From a bacterium (GTDB lineage Bacteria > Bacillota > Clostridia > Lachnospirales > Lachnospiraceae): a stretch of 57,188 nt of DNA. Both the position numbers and the translations under genes were made by a program. The notes under the pieces are model-generated. The model had not been told where the DNA came from, searched no databases, and worked only from the letters and a program-made list of their open reading frames with translations. This document shows positions 1 to 7,138 of the stretch, piece by piece. The stretch is from contig JAQXMB010000006.1 in assembly GCA_029012425.1 (NCBI GenBank), forward strand, positions 1 through 57,188. The letters run 5' to 3'. Positions within the stretch are counted from its first letter, which is position 1. Each line of letters opens with the position of its first letter.

Positions 1-142
1 GTAACTATTCAGACCGCATCTCGATTTCGCTAAAGCTTCATCTCGATGTGGCTTCTTGCCAAAGAAATTTCCATAAATATCGTTGTTTATGCAAGCATAA
101 CCCCGATATTTAATGAAAATTGCCTTGGCTCTGAATAGTTAC
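1..142. repeat. Structured 142-bp palindromic element (candidate MITE or folded RNA)
   Basis: Positions 1-13 (GTAACTATTCAGA) are the exact reverse complement of 130-142. Inside this frame 14-20 can pair with 45-51, 58-74 pairs with 113-129 in 14 of 17 positions, 74-82 pairs with 104-112 without mismatch, and 87-91 pairs with 96-100 around a tetraloop. The whole element therefore folds as a three-way junction with a long imperfect arm. No open reading frame inside it looks real. Terminal inverted repeats on a short non-coding unit fit a MITE; a structured RNA is the alternative. The element starts at the first base of the window, so its left flank and any target-site duplication cannot be inspected. 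No second copy was noticed in the window. Confidence 0.6.
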
Positions 143-206
143 CATATTTGAATCAATTTGGGGTAGAAAAAGCAAAATAGTAGATACTATTTCGGAGAAT
201 GTGCCG

Positions 207-235
207 TTTAATCGGCGGTATGATTCTTGTATAAT
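207..235 (+). promoter_or_regulatory. Probable sigma-A promoter for the small membrane protein gene
   Basis: A perfect -10 hexamer TATAAT lies at 230-235, with TTTAAT at 207-212 exactly 17 bp upstream as a weak -35. It is the only good promoter in the gene-less 170 bp between the left-edge element and the gene at 313. Apart from it, I see nothing else in 143-312. Confidence 0.5.
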
Positions 236-312
236 GTACATATCAAGCAAGGCAAGAGGAATGCGGATGCATTCTTTCGTAAAAGCGCATAGAAGAAAGA
301 GAGGTATAGGAT

Positions 313-531
313 ATGTTATCAATATTATTTACAATCATGATGCTTATTGTATTTGGAAAGCTGCTTGGTTTTGCACTGAAAGCCACATGGGGAATAACAA
401 AAATCATTTTCTCGATCGTGTTGCTTCCGATCGGATTAATCGTTCTTGCAGTTATGGGACTTATGTGGATTGCATTGCCGGTTCTTTTGATCGTTGGTAT
501 TGCATCAATCTTTGTATGTAGAGATTCGTAA
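313..531 (+). CDS. Small two-helix membrane protein, function unknown
   Basis: The 72-residue product is almost entirely hydrophobic. One segment runs from about residue 2 to 22. A second long one covers about 30-67, with a Pro-Ile-Gly turn near 39-41 that could split it in two. It ends in a short charged tail (CRDS). An AGAGAGG ribosome binding site lies 8 bp before the ATG. It is followed after 39 bp by the helical protein gene at 571, and both sit between one promoter and one terminator, so they are probably cotranscribed. I do not recognise the family. The size and hydrophobicity would suit a membrane stress or phage-shock-like accessory protein, but that is only a guess. Confidence 0.6.
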   Translation: MLSILFTIMMLIVFGKLLGFALKATWGITKIIFSIVLLPIGLIVLAVMGLMWIALPVLLIVGIASIFVCRDS

Positions 532-570
532 GAAGTTGGAAGGAAAACTTGAAAAATGGAGGATATGAGA

Positions 571-1005
571 ATGGCAGATGTAATTAATGAAAGAAAAGAG
601 ATTAACGAAGCAATTGTTGCCGGTGAGCAGGCATTGAATAGTCTGTACGCAGCGCAGGAGAAATTAAACAGCGCAAGAGGCTGGGGTTTTGTCGATTTGT
701 TTGGCGGCGGATTTCTCACCGATATGATGAAGCACAATAAGATGAATGATGCATCCCGCTGTATGGAAGAGGCGAAAAATCAAATTAGGAGATTTCAGAA
801 GGAACTGTCAGATGTGCAAATGTCTGTAGACCTTCGTATGGATGTCGGAGGATTTTTATCCTTTGCGGATTTCTTCTTTGATGGTTTGGTTGCGGATTAC
901 TTGGTTCAGTCAAAGATTGAAGATGCAAGGAGTCAGGTATCCGATGCAATCAATATGATCAACGATATTCTCTTTTCACTGCGGAATCGTTGGAACGAAG
1001 TATAA
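571..1005 (+). CDS. Uncharacterised helical cytoplasmic protein
   Basis: The product is 144 residues from the ATG at 571 (MADVINERKE). This start is preferred because GGAGG at 558-562 lies 8 bp upstream; in-frame ATGs at 556 and 565 overlap or precede that site. The protein is strongly helical, with two heptad-rich segments (about 1-35 and 55-85). A glycine/aromatic stretch GWGFVDLFGGGFLTDMMKH, at about residues 37-55, is echoed by a second one, MDVGGFLSFADFFFDGLVADYL, later in the protein, which suggests an internal duplication of a helix-loop-helix unit. There is no signal peptide or enzymatic motif. Lachnospiraceae proteins of this type are annotated only as hypothetical. It probably forms a two-gene unit with the membrane protein upstream. 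Confidence 0.65.
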   Translation: MADVINERKEINEAIVAGEQALNSLYAAQEKLNSARGWGFVDLFGGGFLTDMMKHNKMNDASRCMEEAKNQIRRFQKELSDVQMSVDLRMDVGGFLSFADFFFDGLVADYLVQSKIEDARSQVSDAINMINDILFSLRNRWNEV

Positions 1006-1099
1006 TGAATTTTCGGTGAGATAAGATTCACACTTTGTAACAGTGGCAGGAAAACAAATTCATATCAGGGAGAATAGAATCTTTGACCGAAACTAGAAC

Positions 1100-1138
1100 A
1101 AAGAGGACAGAAAATTTAATTTTTCTGTCCTCTTTCTG
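1100..1138 (+). terminator. Rho-independent terminator
   Basis: A perfect 15-bp stem (1100-1114 pairing with 1121-1135) encloses a 6-nt loop and runs into a T-rich end. It closes the two-gene unit 313-1005. The A-rich left arm means it could also act on the other strand. Confidence 0.85.
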
Positions 1139-1175
1139 TGTCTATATTACCACAAAATCGCAATTTTTTCAAGAC

Positions 1176-1204
1176 TTCCATTAAAAATACAGATGGTCTA
1201 TAAT
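1176..1204 (+). promoter_or_regulatory. Possible promoter of the DUF6323-DUF6179 unit
   Basis: The hexamer TATAAT at 1199-1204 has a poor -35 (TTCCAT, 1176-1181) at 17-bp spacing. It lies just after the upstream terminator and about 130 bp before the chosen start at 1337. The stretch 1006-1336 otherwise holds only the terminator at 1100-1138. An in-frame extension back to 1193 exists but has no ribosome binding site. Confidence 0.35.
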
Positions 1205-1336
1205 CATTTTCCACCCCAAAAAAGGATGCTTGATGAGAACGCATGTTGGGAAGAAGGCAAGCAAAAAGAGATTGGGCGAAGCGCTTTACCGGATGGAACA
1301 GAAATGACGCCCTGTATGTGGAAGGAGAAGGATGAT

Positions 1337-1861
1337 ATGGAGAAGAATTTTTTGGAACTGTTTACACAGAAGAACCAGTTGGCGAATGTGATGGCAACCA
1401 ACAAGGTGACAGAGGAGTTTGGACTGACGCTTACGGAGGAAGAGGCTCATCAGTTGGTGGAAGCCGGAAGAGAGGAATTAAAGAAACAACAGCGCATCGA
1501 GTTTGGGGAGGGCATAGTATCAAAGATTATTTTTGCATTCTGCGATTCTTCGTATATTTCGCAGGATAATTTCCTGGACAGCATCATGCGCTTGCAGGAA
1601 ATCTTCTTCCTGTTTAAAAACGAGAGTATGGATCTGCTTTCTGACGATGAATTGCTGACATTTATGCGGGAGCAGTTTGAAGAAATCTGCTTTGGAGATT
1701 TTGATTATCTGGAAAGCACCTGTCTCGACACATTCGTGCAGACGGTTCGTGCCGGGTATCTGGGCTTTAAGCGGAGCCAGGGAAAAGGTGAGTGTCAGCA
1801 TGATGCGGTGCAGCGCTGGGATCAGAATCTGTATACCGAGGCACTGATGAATCAATTCTGA
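1337..1861 (+). CDS. DUF6323 family protein
   Basis: The product is 174 residues (start MEKNFLELFTQ), acidic and mostly helical. It has a typical N-terminal segment with LTLTEEEAHQLVEAGREEL and a central IIFAFCDSSYISQDNF block that I associate with DUF6323. The ATG at 1337 is chosen because GGAG at 1324-1327 sits 9 bp upstream; 48 additional in-frame codons upstream have a composition unlike the family. There is no signal peptide and no known catalytic motif. The next gene, 87 bp downstream, belongs to DUF6179, and I recall these two families occurring side by side, which suggests a shared task. The function is unknown. Confidence 0.75.
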   Translation: MEKNFLELFTQKNQLANVMATNKVTEEFGLTLTEEEAHQLVEAGREELKKQQRIEFGEGIVSKIIFAFCDSSYISQDNFLDSIMRLQEIFFLFKNESMDLLSDDELLTFMREQFEEICFGDFDYLESTCLDTFVQTVRAGYLGFKRSQGKGECQHDAVQRWDQNLYTEALMNQF

Positions 1862-1948
1862 ATGAAGTCGTGTCTTAAAGTATGTGGAATATTATTTTGA
1901 AGAGATAGAGCGAAAGACCACGGTTTTTACTTGAAGGGGGATATGATT

Positions 1949-2785
1949 TTGAGTTTTCTATATGAGATGGAAGAACTGGTGCCGCTTGTTGCACAGCTGA
2001 CAGAGAAGTATACCTCAAAAGAAAGTACTTCGGTCACTTACGAGACTGCCAGACAGCTGATGGAAGCAATCATCTATTGCATTAAGAAAGGAATATCCGG
2101 ACAGACACTTGCCGGGGGCAGGAAGCTGGCTGCTGCACAGGCCTATGCGTATGGATATGATTGTCTGGTAGATAAAATCAAGCGCACACAGGAAAAATAT
2201 AACGATCTGATTACCAATTTTTGTGCCTATGGAAATCGTAATTATGCTGCCACGGTAGAACAGGCAATTCCCGGTTTTTTTCTGCATTATGATGCACGAT
2301 TTCATCCGCAGAATACGATTATCACGATGGATTATCCGACGATGATATCTGCGTTGGATCAATGCGGAATTGACGCAATTGCACAATACATTGATTATAT
2401 TTCGTACGAACAGAGATTTTTAAATGCATTGCCGAAACAGTATGTATATGAAGTGTTGGAGCGCTTCCCGGATGATACAAGAAGCTGTTTTGATAACATA
2501 TGCCGTATCGTACTTCGTAATGTCCTTGGACATCTCTTGATTGGGAAAGGCTTCTTCGAGGAAATCTATGAAGAAAATTATGAAAAACTCGAAGATCTTG
2601 TCGCGAATAAGCCGGACGAATGGATGAAAACAACGATCGAGATGCTATTGGATAAACTGATAGATGAACAGTTTGACGCAGATGCCGGAATGAAGGAATA
2701 TTTTTCTGCCGATATTGAGTCGTTTGTTGTACAGTTAAAAAATGCTGCAAAATATCATTCCATCAAACAGGTTGTCGCATTGTAA
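1949..2785 (+). CDS. DUF6179 family protein
   Basis: The product is a soluble, helical protein of about 278 residues with an N-terminal part rich in EELVPLVAQL-type helices, a central NTIITMDYPTMISALDQCGI segment, and an acidic helical C-terminus. It matches my recollection of DUF6179, the partner family of DUF6323 encoded just upstream. The start is uncertain. AAGGGGG at 1934-1940 is 8 bp from a TTG at 1949, only 2 bp from an ATG at 1943, and overlaps a TTG at 1931. I chose 1949 for spacing. The gene converges on the AraC-type regulator with 32 bp between them and no clear terminator. No enzymatic motif is visible. Confidence 0.7.
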   Translation: MSFLYEMEELVPLVAQLTEKYTSKESTSVTYETARQLMEAIIYCIKKGISGQTLAGGRKLAAAQAYAYGYDCLVDKIKRTQEKYNDLITNFCAYGNRNYAATVEQAIPGFFLHYDARFHPQNTIITMDYPTMISALDQCGIDAIAQYIDYISYEQRFLNALPKQYVYEVLERFPDDTRSCFDNICRIVLRNVLGHLLIGKGFFEEIYEENYEKLEDLVANKPDEWMKTTIEMLLDKLIDEQFDADAGMKEYFSADIESFVVQLKNAAKYHSIKQVVAL

Positions 2786-2817
2786 CCTGCGGTAACCTGT
2801 GTTTTGAACAAATCCAT

Positions 2818-3660
2818 TTAAAATGGCGATTCTTTGGTTTTGGATTCCTTATATACTTTCGGAGAAATGCCCATTGCCTTGTGAAAGGCCTTGGAAAAAT
2901 AGAGATTATTTTCAAATCCAACGGAATTTGCAATCGCGGTAATCGACAAATCAGAATGCTCGAGCAGATTGCATGCCTGCTTAATGCGGAATTCTGTCAG
3001 ATATTCCTTGGGTGACTTGGCGATTACTTTTTCAAAAGAACGAAACAGATGACTTCGACTGAGACCGACATAGGATGCGATATCCTCAACCGTGATGGGA
3101 TAAGAGTAATTGGCACTGATATATTCGATCCCTTTTTGGACATAGCTCGAATAAGAGGTCTGGCGTACAGGAATGGTTGCACCTTTCATGAACAGGGCAA
3201 GTGCCGTGTAGAGGCGGCCGGTCATCTCAACCGCATGATCAAATTCATTTCCTCTTGACTCGTAAATATGTAAGAACTGATGACGGATTTCTTCGCCATA
3301 AGCAGTCTGTTTTATGATTGGTGTCTCTTTTGAAAAATCGGTTGCGTTGATAATCGCAAGGGCATCGCTTCCGTTGAAACCGACCCAGGCATATTCCCAT
3401 GGATCGTTTTGGTCGGCATAATAGGTTACAATCTGATTCGGATAGACCAGGAAGGTATCTCCTGATTCCAACGAATACTTCTTGCCGTTTGTCTCATAAA
3501 ATCCTCGTCCGGAAATAATATAGTGAATCAAAAAGTGGTCGCGGATACCGGGCCCCCATTGGTGCAGAGAATCACATTTCTGATAGCCGACATTGTATAC
3601 GGACAGGGAAAGCAGCTCTTTTTTAGAAACCTTGTAGGAGTTTTTGTATTTTTCATGCAT
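2818..3660 (-). CDS. AraC family transcriptional regulator
   Basis: The product is 280 residues. The N-terminal half is a cupin-type ligand-binding domain (HFLIHYIISGRGFYETNGK, then SLESGDTFLVYPNQIVTYY at about residues 63-81). The C-terminal ~100 residues form the double helix-turn-helix DNA-binding domain, with YPITVEDIASYVGLSRSHLFRSF for the first helix pair and TAIANSVGFENNLYFSKAF for the second. Such proteins usually sense sugars or related metabolites. AGGTGAT lies 9 bp before the ATG. It is divergent from galE, so control of galE or of itself through the shared 169-bp region is possible but not shown. The ligand cannot be told from sequence. Confidence 0.9.
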   Translation of the reverse strand: MHEKYKNSYKVSKKELLSLSVYNVGYQKCDSLHQWGPGIRDHFLIHYIISGRGFYETNGKKYSLESGDTFLVYPNQIVTYYADQNDPWEYAWVGFNGSDALAIINATDFSKETPIIKQTAYGEEIRHQFLHIYESRGNEFDHAVEMTGRLYTALALFMKGATIPVRQTSYSSYVQKGIEYISANYSYPITVEDIASYVGLSRSHLFRSFEKVIAKSPKEYLTEFRIKQACNLLEHSDLSITAIANSVGFENNLYFSKAFHKAMGISPKVYKESKTKESPF

Positions 3661-3681
3661 CGTAAATCACCTCATGATTAC

Positions 3682-3709
3682 ATTTTACACAAAACAGAAG
3701 TGGATGCAA
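3682..3709 (-). promoter_or_regulatory. Probable promoter of the AraC-type regulator gene
   Basis: On the minus strand TTGCAT (3704-3709) and TAAAAT (3682-3687) are 16 bp apart, with TGTG just before the -10. It lies 21 bp upstream of the start codon. No comparably good promoter for galE was recognised on the other strand of this intergenic region. Confidence 0.5.
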
Positions 3710-3829
3710 CAAAATTCCATGTTCCTTCTACATTCTTTTCTATAAAAACAGAAAAAAAATGGTAGACTAAGGTTAGATGAAATATGTTAAAACTGTTTGT
3801 GACAGAATGAGGGAAAGGCGGTAACAGAC

Positions 3830-4861
3830 ATGGCAATTTTAGTAACAGGCGGCGCCGGATACATCGGAAGCCATACATGTGTAGAACTTTTGGAAGCAGG
3901 AAAAGAAGTGGTCGTTTTGGATAACCTCAGCAATTCCAGTGAAAAATCACTTGAGCGTGTGGAGAAGATCACCGGAAAAAAGGTTACCTTTTATAAGGGA
4001 GATATTTTAGACCGCGATATTTTAAATAAGATTTTTGAAAAAGAGCAGATTGAATGCTGTATTCATTTTGCAGGACTGAAGGCGGTTGGAGAGTCTGTTG
4101 CCAAGCCTTGGGAGTACTATGAGAACAACATTGCCGGAACACTCACACTTGTGGATGTGATGAGACAGAATGACTGCAAGAACATTATCTTTTCTTCTTC
4201 AGCGACTGTGTATGGAGACCCGGCTCAGATACCGATTACCGAGGAATGTCCGAAGGGACAGTGTACCAATCCGTACGGATGGACCAAATCGATGCTCGAG
4301 CAGATTTTATCTGACATGCAAAAAGCGGATCCGGAGTGGAATGTAATTTTGCTTCGCTACTTCAACCCGATCGGTGCGCATCAGAGCGGAACGATGGGAG
4401 AGAATCCCAACGGAATTCCGAACAACCTGATGCCTTATATCACTCAGGTAGCGGTTGGCAAACTGAAAGAACTTGGCGTATTCGGAGACGATTATGATAC
4501 ACCGGACGGAACCGGAGTCAGAGATTACATTCATGTGGTTGGCCTTGCGGTTGGACATGTGAAGGCATTAAAGAAGATTGAGGAGAAAGCGGGTCTTTGC
4601 ATCTACAACCTTGGAACAGGACACGGATATAGCGTACTTGACATTGTGAAAAACTTTGAGGCGGCAAATGATATTGAAATCCCGTATGTGATTAAGGAGC
4701 GCCGCCCCGGAGATATTGCAACCTGCTATTGTGATCCTTCAAAGGCAGAGCGGGAGCTTGGATGGAAAGCACAGTACGGCATCCGGGAAATGTGCGCTGA
4801 TTCGTGGAGATGGCAGAAGAATAATCCCAATGGATATGAGGAAGATTTGAAAACAAAATAG
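3830..4861 (+). CDS. galE: UDP-glucose 4-epimerase
   Basis: This enzyme interconverts UDP-galactose and UDP-glucose (Leloir pathway, and supply of galactosyl donors for envelope sugars). The product is 343 residues, full length for GalE. It shows the Rossmann NAD motif GGAGYIG at residues 7-13, the SSSATVYG segment, and the catalytic Tyr149/Lys153 pair in [17 protein letters not shown] and the C-terminal RRPGDIA are also typical. GGCGGTAACAGAC precedes the ATG, with a GGGAAAGG tract as ribosome binding site. It stands alone, divergent from an AraC regulator and upstream of a tRNA gene, with no other galactose genes nearby. A housekeeping role in nucleotide-sugar supply is therefore as likely as galactose catabolism. 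Confidence 0.95.
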   Translation: MAILVTGGAGYIGSHTCVELLEAGKEVVVLDNLSNSSEKSLERVEKITGKKVTFYKGDILDRDILNKIFEKEQIECCIHFAGLKAVGESVAKPWEYYENNIAGTLTLVDVMRQNDCKNIIFSSSATVYGDPAQIPITEECPKGQCTNPYGWTKSMLEQILSDMQKADPEWNVILLRYFNPIGAHQSGTMGENPNGIPNNLMPYITQVAVGKLKELGVFGDDYDTPDGTGVRDYIHVVGLAVGHVKALKKIEEKAGLCIYNLGTGHGYSVLDIVKNFEAANDIEIPYVIKERRPGDIATCYCDPSKAERELGWKAQYGIREMCADSWRWQKNNPNGYEEDLKTK

Positions 4862-4895
4862 TAAAAATTGTATACTGAAAAATATGCAAAAATGC

Positions 4896-4924
4896 TTGAC
4901 ATTCCGCTGACCCTTTGATAGTAT
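4896..4924 (+). promoter_or_regulatory. tRNA-Glu promoter
   Basis: A consensus -35 TTGACA (4896-4901) and TAGTAT (4919-4924) are separated by 17 bp. The predicted start falls at or just before the first base of the tRNA, giving almost no 5' leader. Confidence 0.8.
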
Positions 4925-4931
4925 TATAAAC

Positions 4932-5003
4932 GGTTCGTTGGTCAAGGGGTTAAGACGCCGCCCTCTCACGGCGGAAACACGGGTTCGATTCCCGTACGGA
5001 CTG
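4932..5003 (+). tRNA. tRNA-Glu (anticodon CTC)
   Basis: The 72-nt cloverleaf has a 7-bp acceptor stem (GGTTCGT with ACGGACT, including two G-U pairs), a D arm with GGTCAAGGGGTTAAGAC, an anticodon stem CCGCC/GGCGG with loop CTCTCAC, and a T arm ACGGGTTCGATTCCCGT. The anticodon CTC at 4965-4967 reads GAG. CCA is not encoded. The gene is a single-gene unit with its own promoter and terminator. It keeps CTC and so is not itself an amber suppressor, which matters given the TAG inside nusA just downstream. Confidence 0.95.
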
Positions 5004-5008
5004 TTAAA

Positions 5009-5045
5009 AAAGGATTTCCACTACTCGGAAATCCTTTAATTTTTT
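5009..5045 (+). terminator. tRNA-Glu terminator
   Basis: An 11-bp perfect stem (5009-5019 with 5027-5037), a 7-nt loop and a following TAATTTTTT tract give a strong intrinsic terminator 6 bp after the tRNA. Confidence 0.9.
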
Positions 5046-5046
5046 C

Positions 5047-5075
5047 TTGCATTACAGAATACAAAGTGTTACTAT
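5047..5075 (+). promoter_or_regulatory. Promoter of the rimP-nusA-infB operon
   Basis: TTGCAT (5047-5052) and TACTAT (5070-5075) are 17 bp apart, directly after the tRNA terminator. A start near 5082 would give an ~80-nt leader that contains a terminator-type hairpin before rimP. Confidence 0.65.
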
Positions 5076-5103
5076 GTGTATAGTTGAATATTGTACTAGA
5101 TAG

Positions 5104-5139
5104 AAGAGTGGGTTGCAAAGCAATCCACTCTTTGTTTTG
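5104..5139 (+). terminator. Leader terminator hairpin (candidate attenuator) before rimP
   Basis: A 13-bp stem (5104-5116 with 5120-5132, one G-U) with a 3-nt AAA loop is followed by TTTGTTTT. It lies between the operon promoter and the rimP ribosome binding site, 24 bp before the rimP start. Because a promoter lies upstream and no gene ends between them, it should act as an attenuator and not as an end-of-operon terminator. In Bacillus subtilis the nusA operon is reported to be autoregulated through NusA-dependent termination in its leader; a similar role here is inference. Confidence 0.75.
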
Positions 5140-5162
5140 ATAACGAGAAAGAAGGTGAATTT

Positions 5163-5630
5163 ATGTCAAAGCGAGAGGATTATGAAGCTCGCACACAGGA
5201 ACTGATTGAACCAATCCTCGAAAGACTTGGATTTGAACTTTACGACATTGAATATGTCAAGGAAGGCGGAAGCTACTATCTGAGAGCATATATTGATAAG
5301 CCGGGTGGAATCGCGGTAAATGATTGCGAAGCAGTCGCGCGTGAGATGAATCCGTTACTTGATGAGAAGGATTTTATTTCAGATTCTTATATTTTTGAAG
5401 TGAGTTCTCCCGGACTGGGGCGGGCACTAAAGAAGGATAAGCATCTTGAAAAAAGTATTGGTGAGGAAGTTGAGATTCATACCTTCCGTCCAATCAATCA
5501 TGAGAAACAGTTTTTTGGGTACTTAAAATCTTTTGACGATCAAACAATTGTAATTGAGTCTGATGAGAATGAAGAACTTACTTTTGCCAGAGCCGATATT
5601 GCCTTGATTCGACTGGCAATCGATTTTTAG
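5163..5630 (+). CDS. rimP: Ribosome maturation factor RimP
   Basis: RimP assists 30S subunit assembly. The 155-residue product has the two-domain family layout: an N-terminal alpha/beta domain (LGFELYDIEYVKEGGSYYLRAYIDKPGGI, given here as a region at about residues 22-50) with the conserved EVSSPGLGR motif near 79-87, and a C-terminal SH3-like barrel (about 90-155). AAGGTGA precedes the ATG. It is the first gene of the operon and is followed by nusA after 15 bp, the standard order in Firmicutes. Length is normal. Confidence 0.95.
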   Translation: MSKREDYEARTQELIEPILERLGFELYDIEYVKEGGSYYLRAYIDKPGGIAVNDCEAVAREMNPLLDEKDFISDSYIFEVSSPGLGRALKKDKHLEKSIGEEVEIHTFRPINHEKQFFGYLKSFDDQTIVIESDENEELTFARADIALIRLAIDF

Positions 5631-5645
5631 GAGGAAAAGAGAAAA

Positions 5646-6869
5646 ATGAAGAATGAATTATTAGAGGCACTTACCATCTTAGAACAGGAGAAGAAAATCA
5701 GTAAAGAAACATTGATTGAAGCCATTGAGAATTCTCTTGTAACAGCATGCAAGAATCATTTCGGAAAGTCTGATAATGTAAAGGTTCAGATGAATCCTGA
5801 GACCTGTGAATATCATGTGTTCCAGGAAAAGACCGTTGTGGAAACCGTAGAGGATCCGGTAATGGAGATCAGTCTTGCGAAAGCGAAGATGATGGATGCG
5901 CATTATGAGGTCGGCGATATTGTCAATGTCGAGATTAAATCTCAGGAATTCGGACGAATCGCTACACAGAATGCAAAGAATGTGATTTTGCAGAAGATCC
6001 GAGAGGAGGAGCGCAAAGTTCTTTTCAGTGAATATTACAGCAAGGAAAAGGATATCGTAACCGGTATCGTACAGCGAAATATCGGAAGAAACATCAGTAT
6101 CAATCTCGGAAAAGTAGATGCAATTCTGACTGAGAATGAGCAGGTGAAAAAAGAGGTATTCCAGCCGACCGAGAGAATTAAAGTGTATATTCATGAAGTG
6201 AAATCAACACCGAAGGGACCGAAGATTCTTGTTTCAAGAACGCATCCGGAACTTGTAAAGCGGTTATTTGAATCAGAGGTTTCGGAGGTTCGTGAAGGAA
6301 TTGTAGAAATCTAGAGTATTGCCAGAGAAGCAGTTAGCAGAACCAAATTTGCTTTGTTCTCGAATGACAACGATGTGGATGCAGTCGGTGCATGTGTCGG
6401 AATGAACGGCGCGCGCGTCAATGCAATTGTTAATGAGCTTCGCGGTGAGAAAATTGACATCATTAACTGGAATGAAAATCCTGCAATGTTGATTGAGAAT
6501 GCGTTAAGTCCTGCAAAGGTAATCTCTGTTATTGCAGATGCGGAAGAAAAGAGTGCAAAGGTTGTTGTTCCGGATTATCAGTTGTCACTTGCAATTGGTA
6601 AGGAAGGACAAAATGCCAGACTGGCTGCAAGATTAACCGGATTTAAGATCGATATCAAGAGTGAGACACAGGCGCGTGAGGCCGGTGATTTCATGGATTA
6701 TGAGAACGATTACGAGGACGACGAGTACTACGACGAGGACGGATACTACGAGGACGGCGAGTACTACGACGAGGAGTATGCGGAAGGTGAATACGCAGAG
6801 GGCGAATATGCCGAAGGCGAATATGAGGAAGGCGAGTATGTCGACAAAAACAACACCGACCAGGAATAA
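5646..6869 (+). pseudogene. nusA: Transcription factor NusA, reading frame interrupted by one in-frame TAG
   Basis: NusA binds RNA polymerase and controls pausing, termination and antitermination. Read through from 5646 to 6869, the frame encodes a full-length NusA of about 407 codons: N-terminal polymerase-binding domain (1-125), S1 domain (about 130-205), KH1 with VGMNGARV, and KH2 with [11 protein letters not shown]. The only defect is TAG at codon 223 (6312-6314), in the linker before KH1. The flanking residues GIVEI and SIAREA match the family pattern VEIKSIAREA, so TAG replaces a lysine codon (AAG or AAA). A product ending there would have 222 residues and lack both KH domains. A TTG at 6354 is the next possible start but has no ribosome binding site. 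The tail is a run of Asp, Glu and Tyr, including YAEGE repeats. Sequencing error, strain mutation with suppression or readthrough, or true inactivation are all possible. Confidence 0.9.
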
Positions 6870-7128
6870 AAAGATTCCCGAAAGACAATGTGTGGGATGT
6901 GGACAGATGCACGAGAAGCGGTCGATGTATCGTGTGCTCAGAGATCAGGATGCCAATTTTATGTTGGATAAAACCGGTCGAATGAATGGGCGTGGCGCCT
7001 ATTTATGTCCCAATCCGGATTGTCTTAAGAAAGCAATCAAAACAAGAGGTTTAGAGCGTTCTTTCAAAACGGTAATTCCCAAAGAAGTTTATCAGTCTTT
7101 GGAAGAAGCGATTTTGGAACATGAATGA
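6838..7128 (+). CDS. ylxR: YlxR (DUF448) RNA-binding protein
   Basis: The product is 96 residues ([20 protein letters not shown]) with the family hallmark [20 protein letters not shown] and the downstream [16 protein letters not shown] segment. The fold is a small nucleic-acid-binding domain; in Bacillus YlxR acts as a nucleoid-associated or RNA-binding regulator. The ATG at 6838 lies inside the last 32 bp of nusA in another frame, with GAGGAAGG upstream inside the nusA tail repeat, so translation is probably coupled. Longer in-frame extension upstream is just the other frame of the nusA acidic tail. The four cysteines (CxxC and CxxxxxC type) look intact. Confidence 0.9.
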   Translation: MSTKTTPTRNKKIPERQCVGCGQMHEKRSMYRVLRDQDANFMLDKTGRMNGRGAYLCPNPDCLKKAIKTRGLERSFKTVIPKEVYQSLEEAILEHE

Positions 7129-7138
7129 GGATGAATGA

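Noticed and set aside
243-737. Minus-strand frame of 164 codons over the first two genes
   Set aside because: Low-complexity composition, no good start, and both plus-strand genes have strong ribosome binding sites.
2782-2826. Terminator between the convergent DUF6179 and AraC genes
   Set aside because: Only a short CCATTT/AAATGG palindrome and a doubled GTAACCTG were found, without a stable stem or T run.
4932-5003. tRNA-Glu as an amber suppressor or as an integration site
   Set aside because: The anticodon is CTC, not CTA. No integrase, repeat of the tRNA 3' end or foreign genes follow.
5646-6869. Genome-wide reassignment of TAG (for example to lysine or pyrrolysine) to explain nusA
   Set aside because: galE, rimP, rbfA, nrnA, rpsO, mreC and mreD all end at TAG at family-normal lengths, so TAG works as a stop here.
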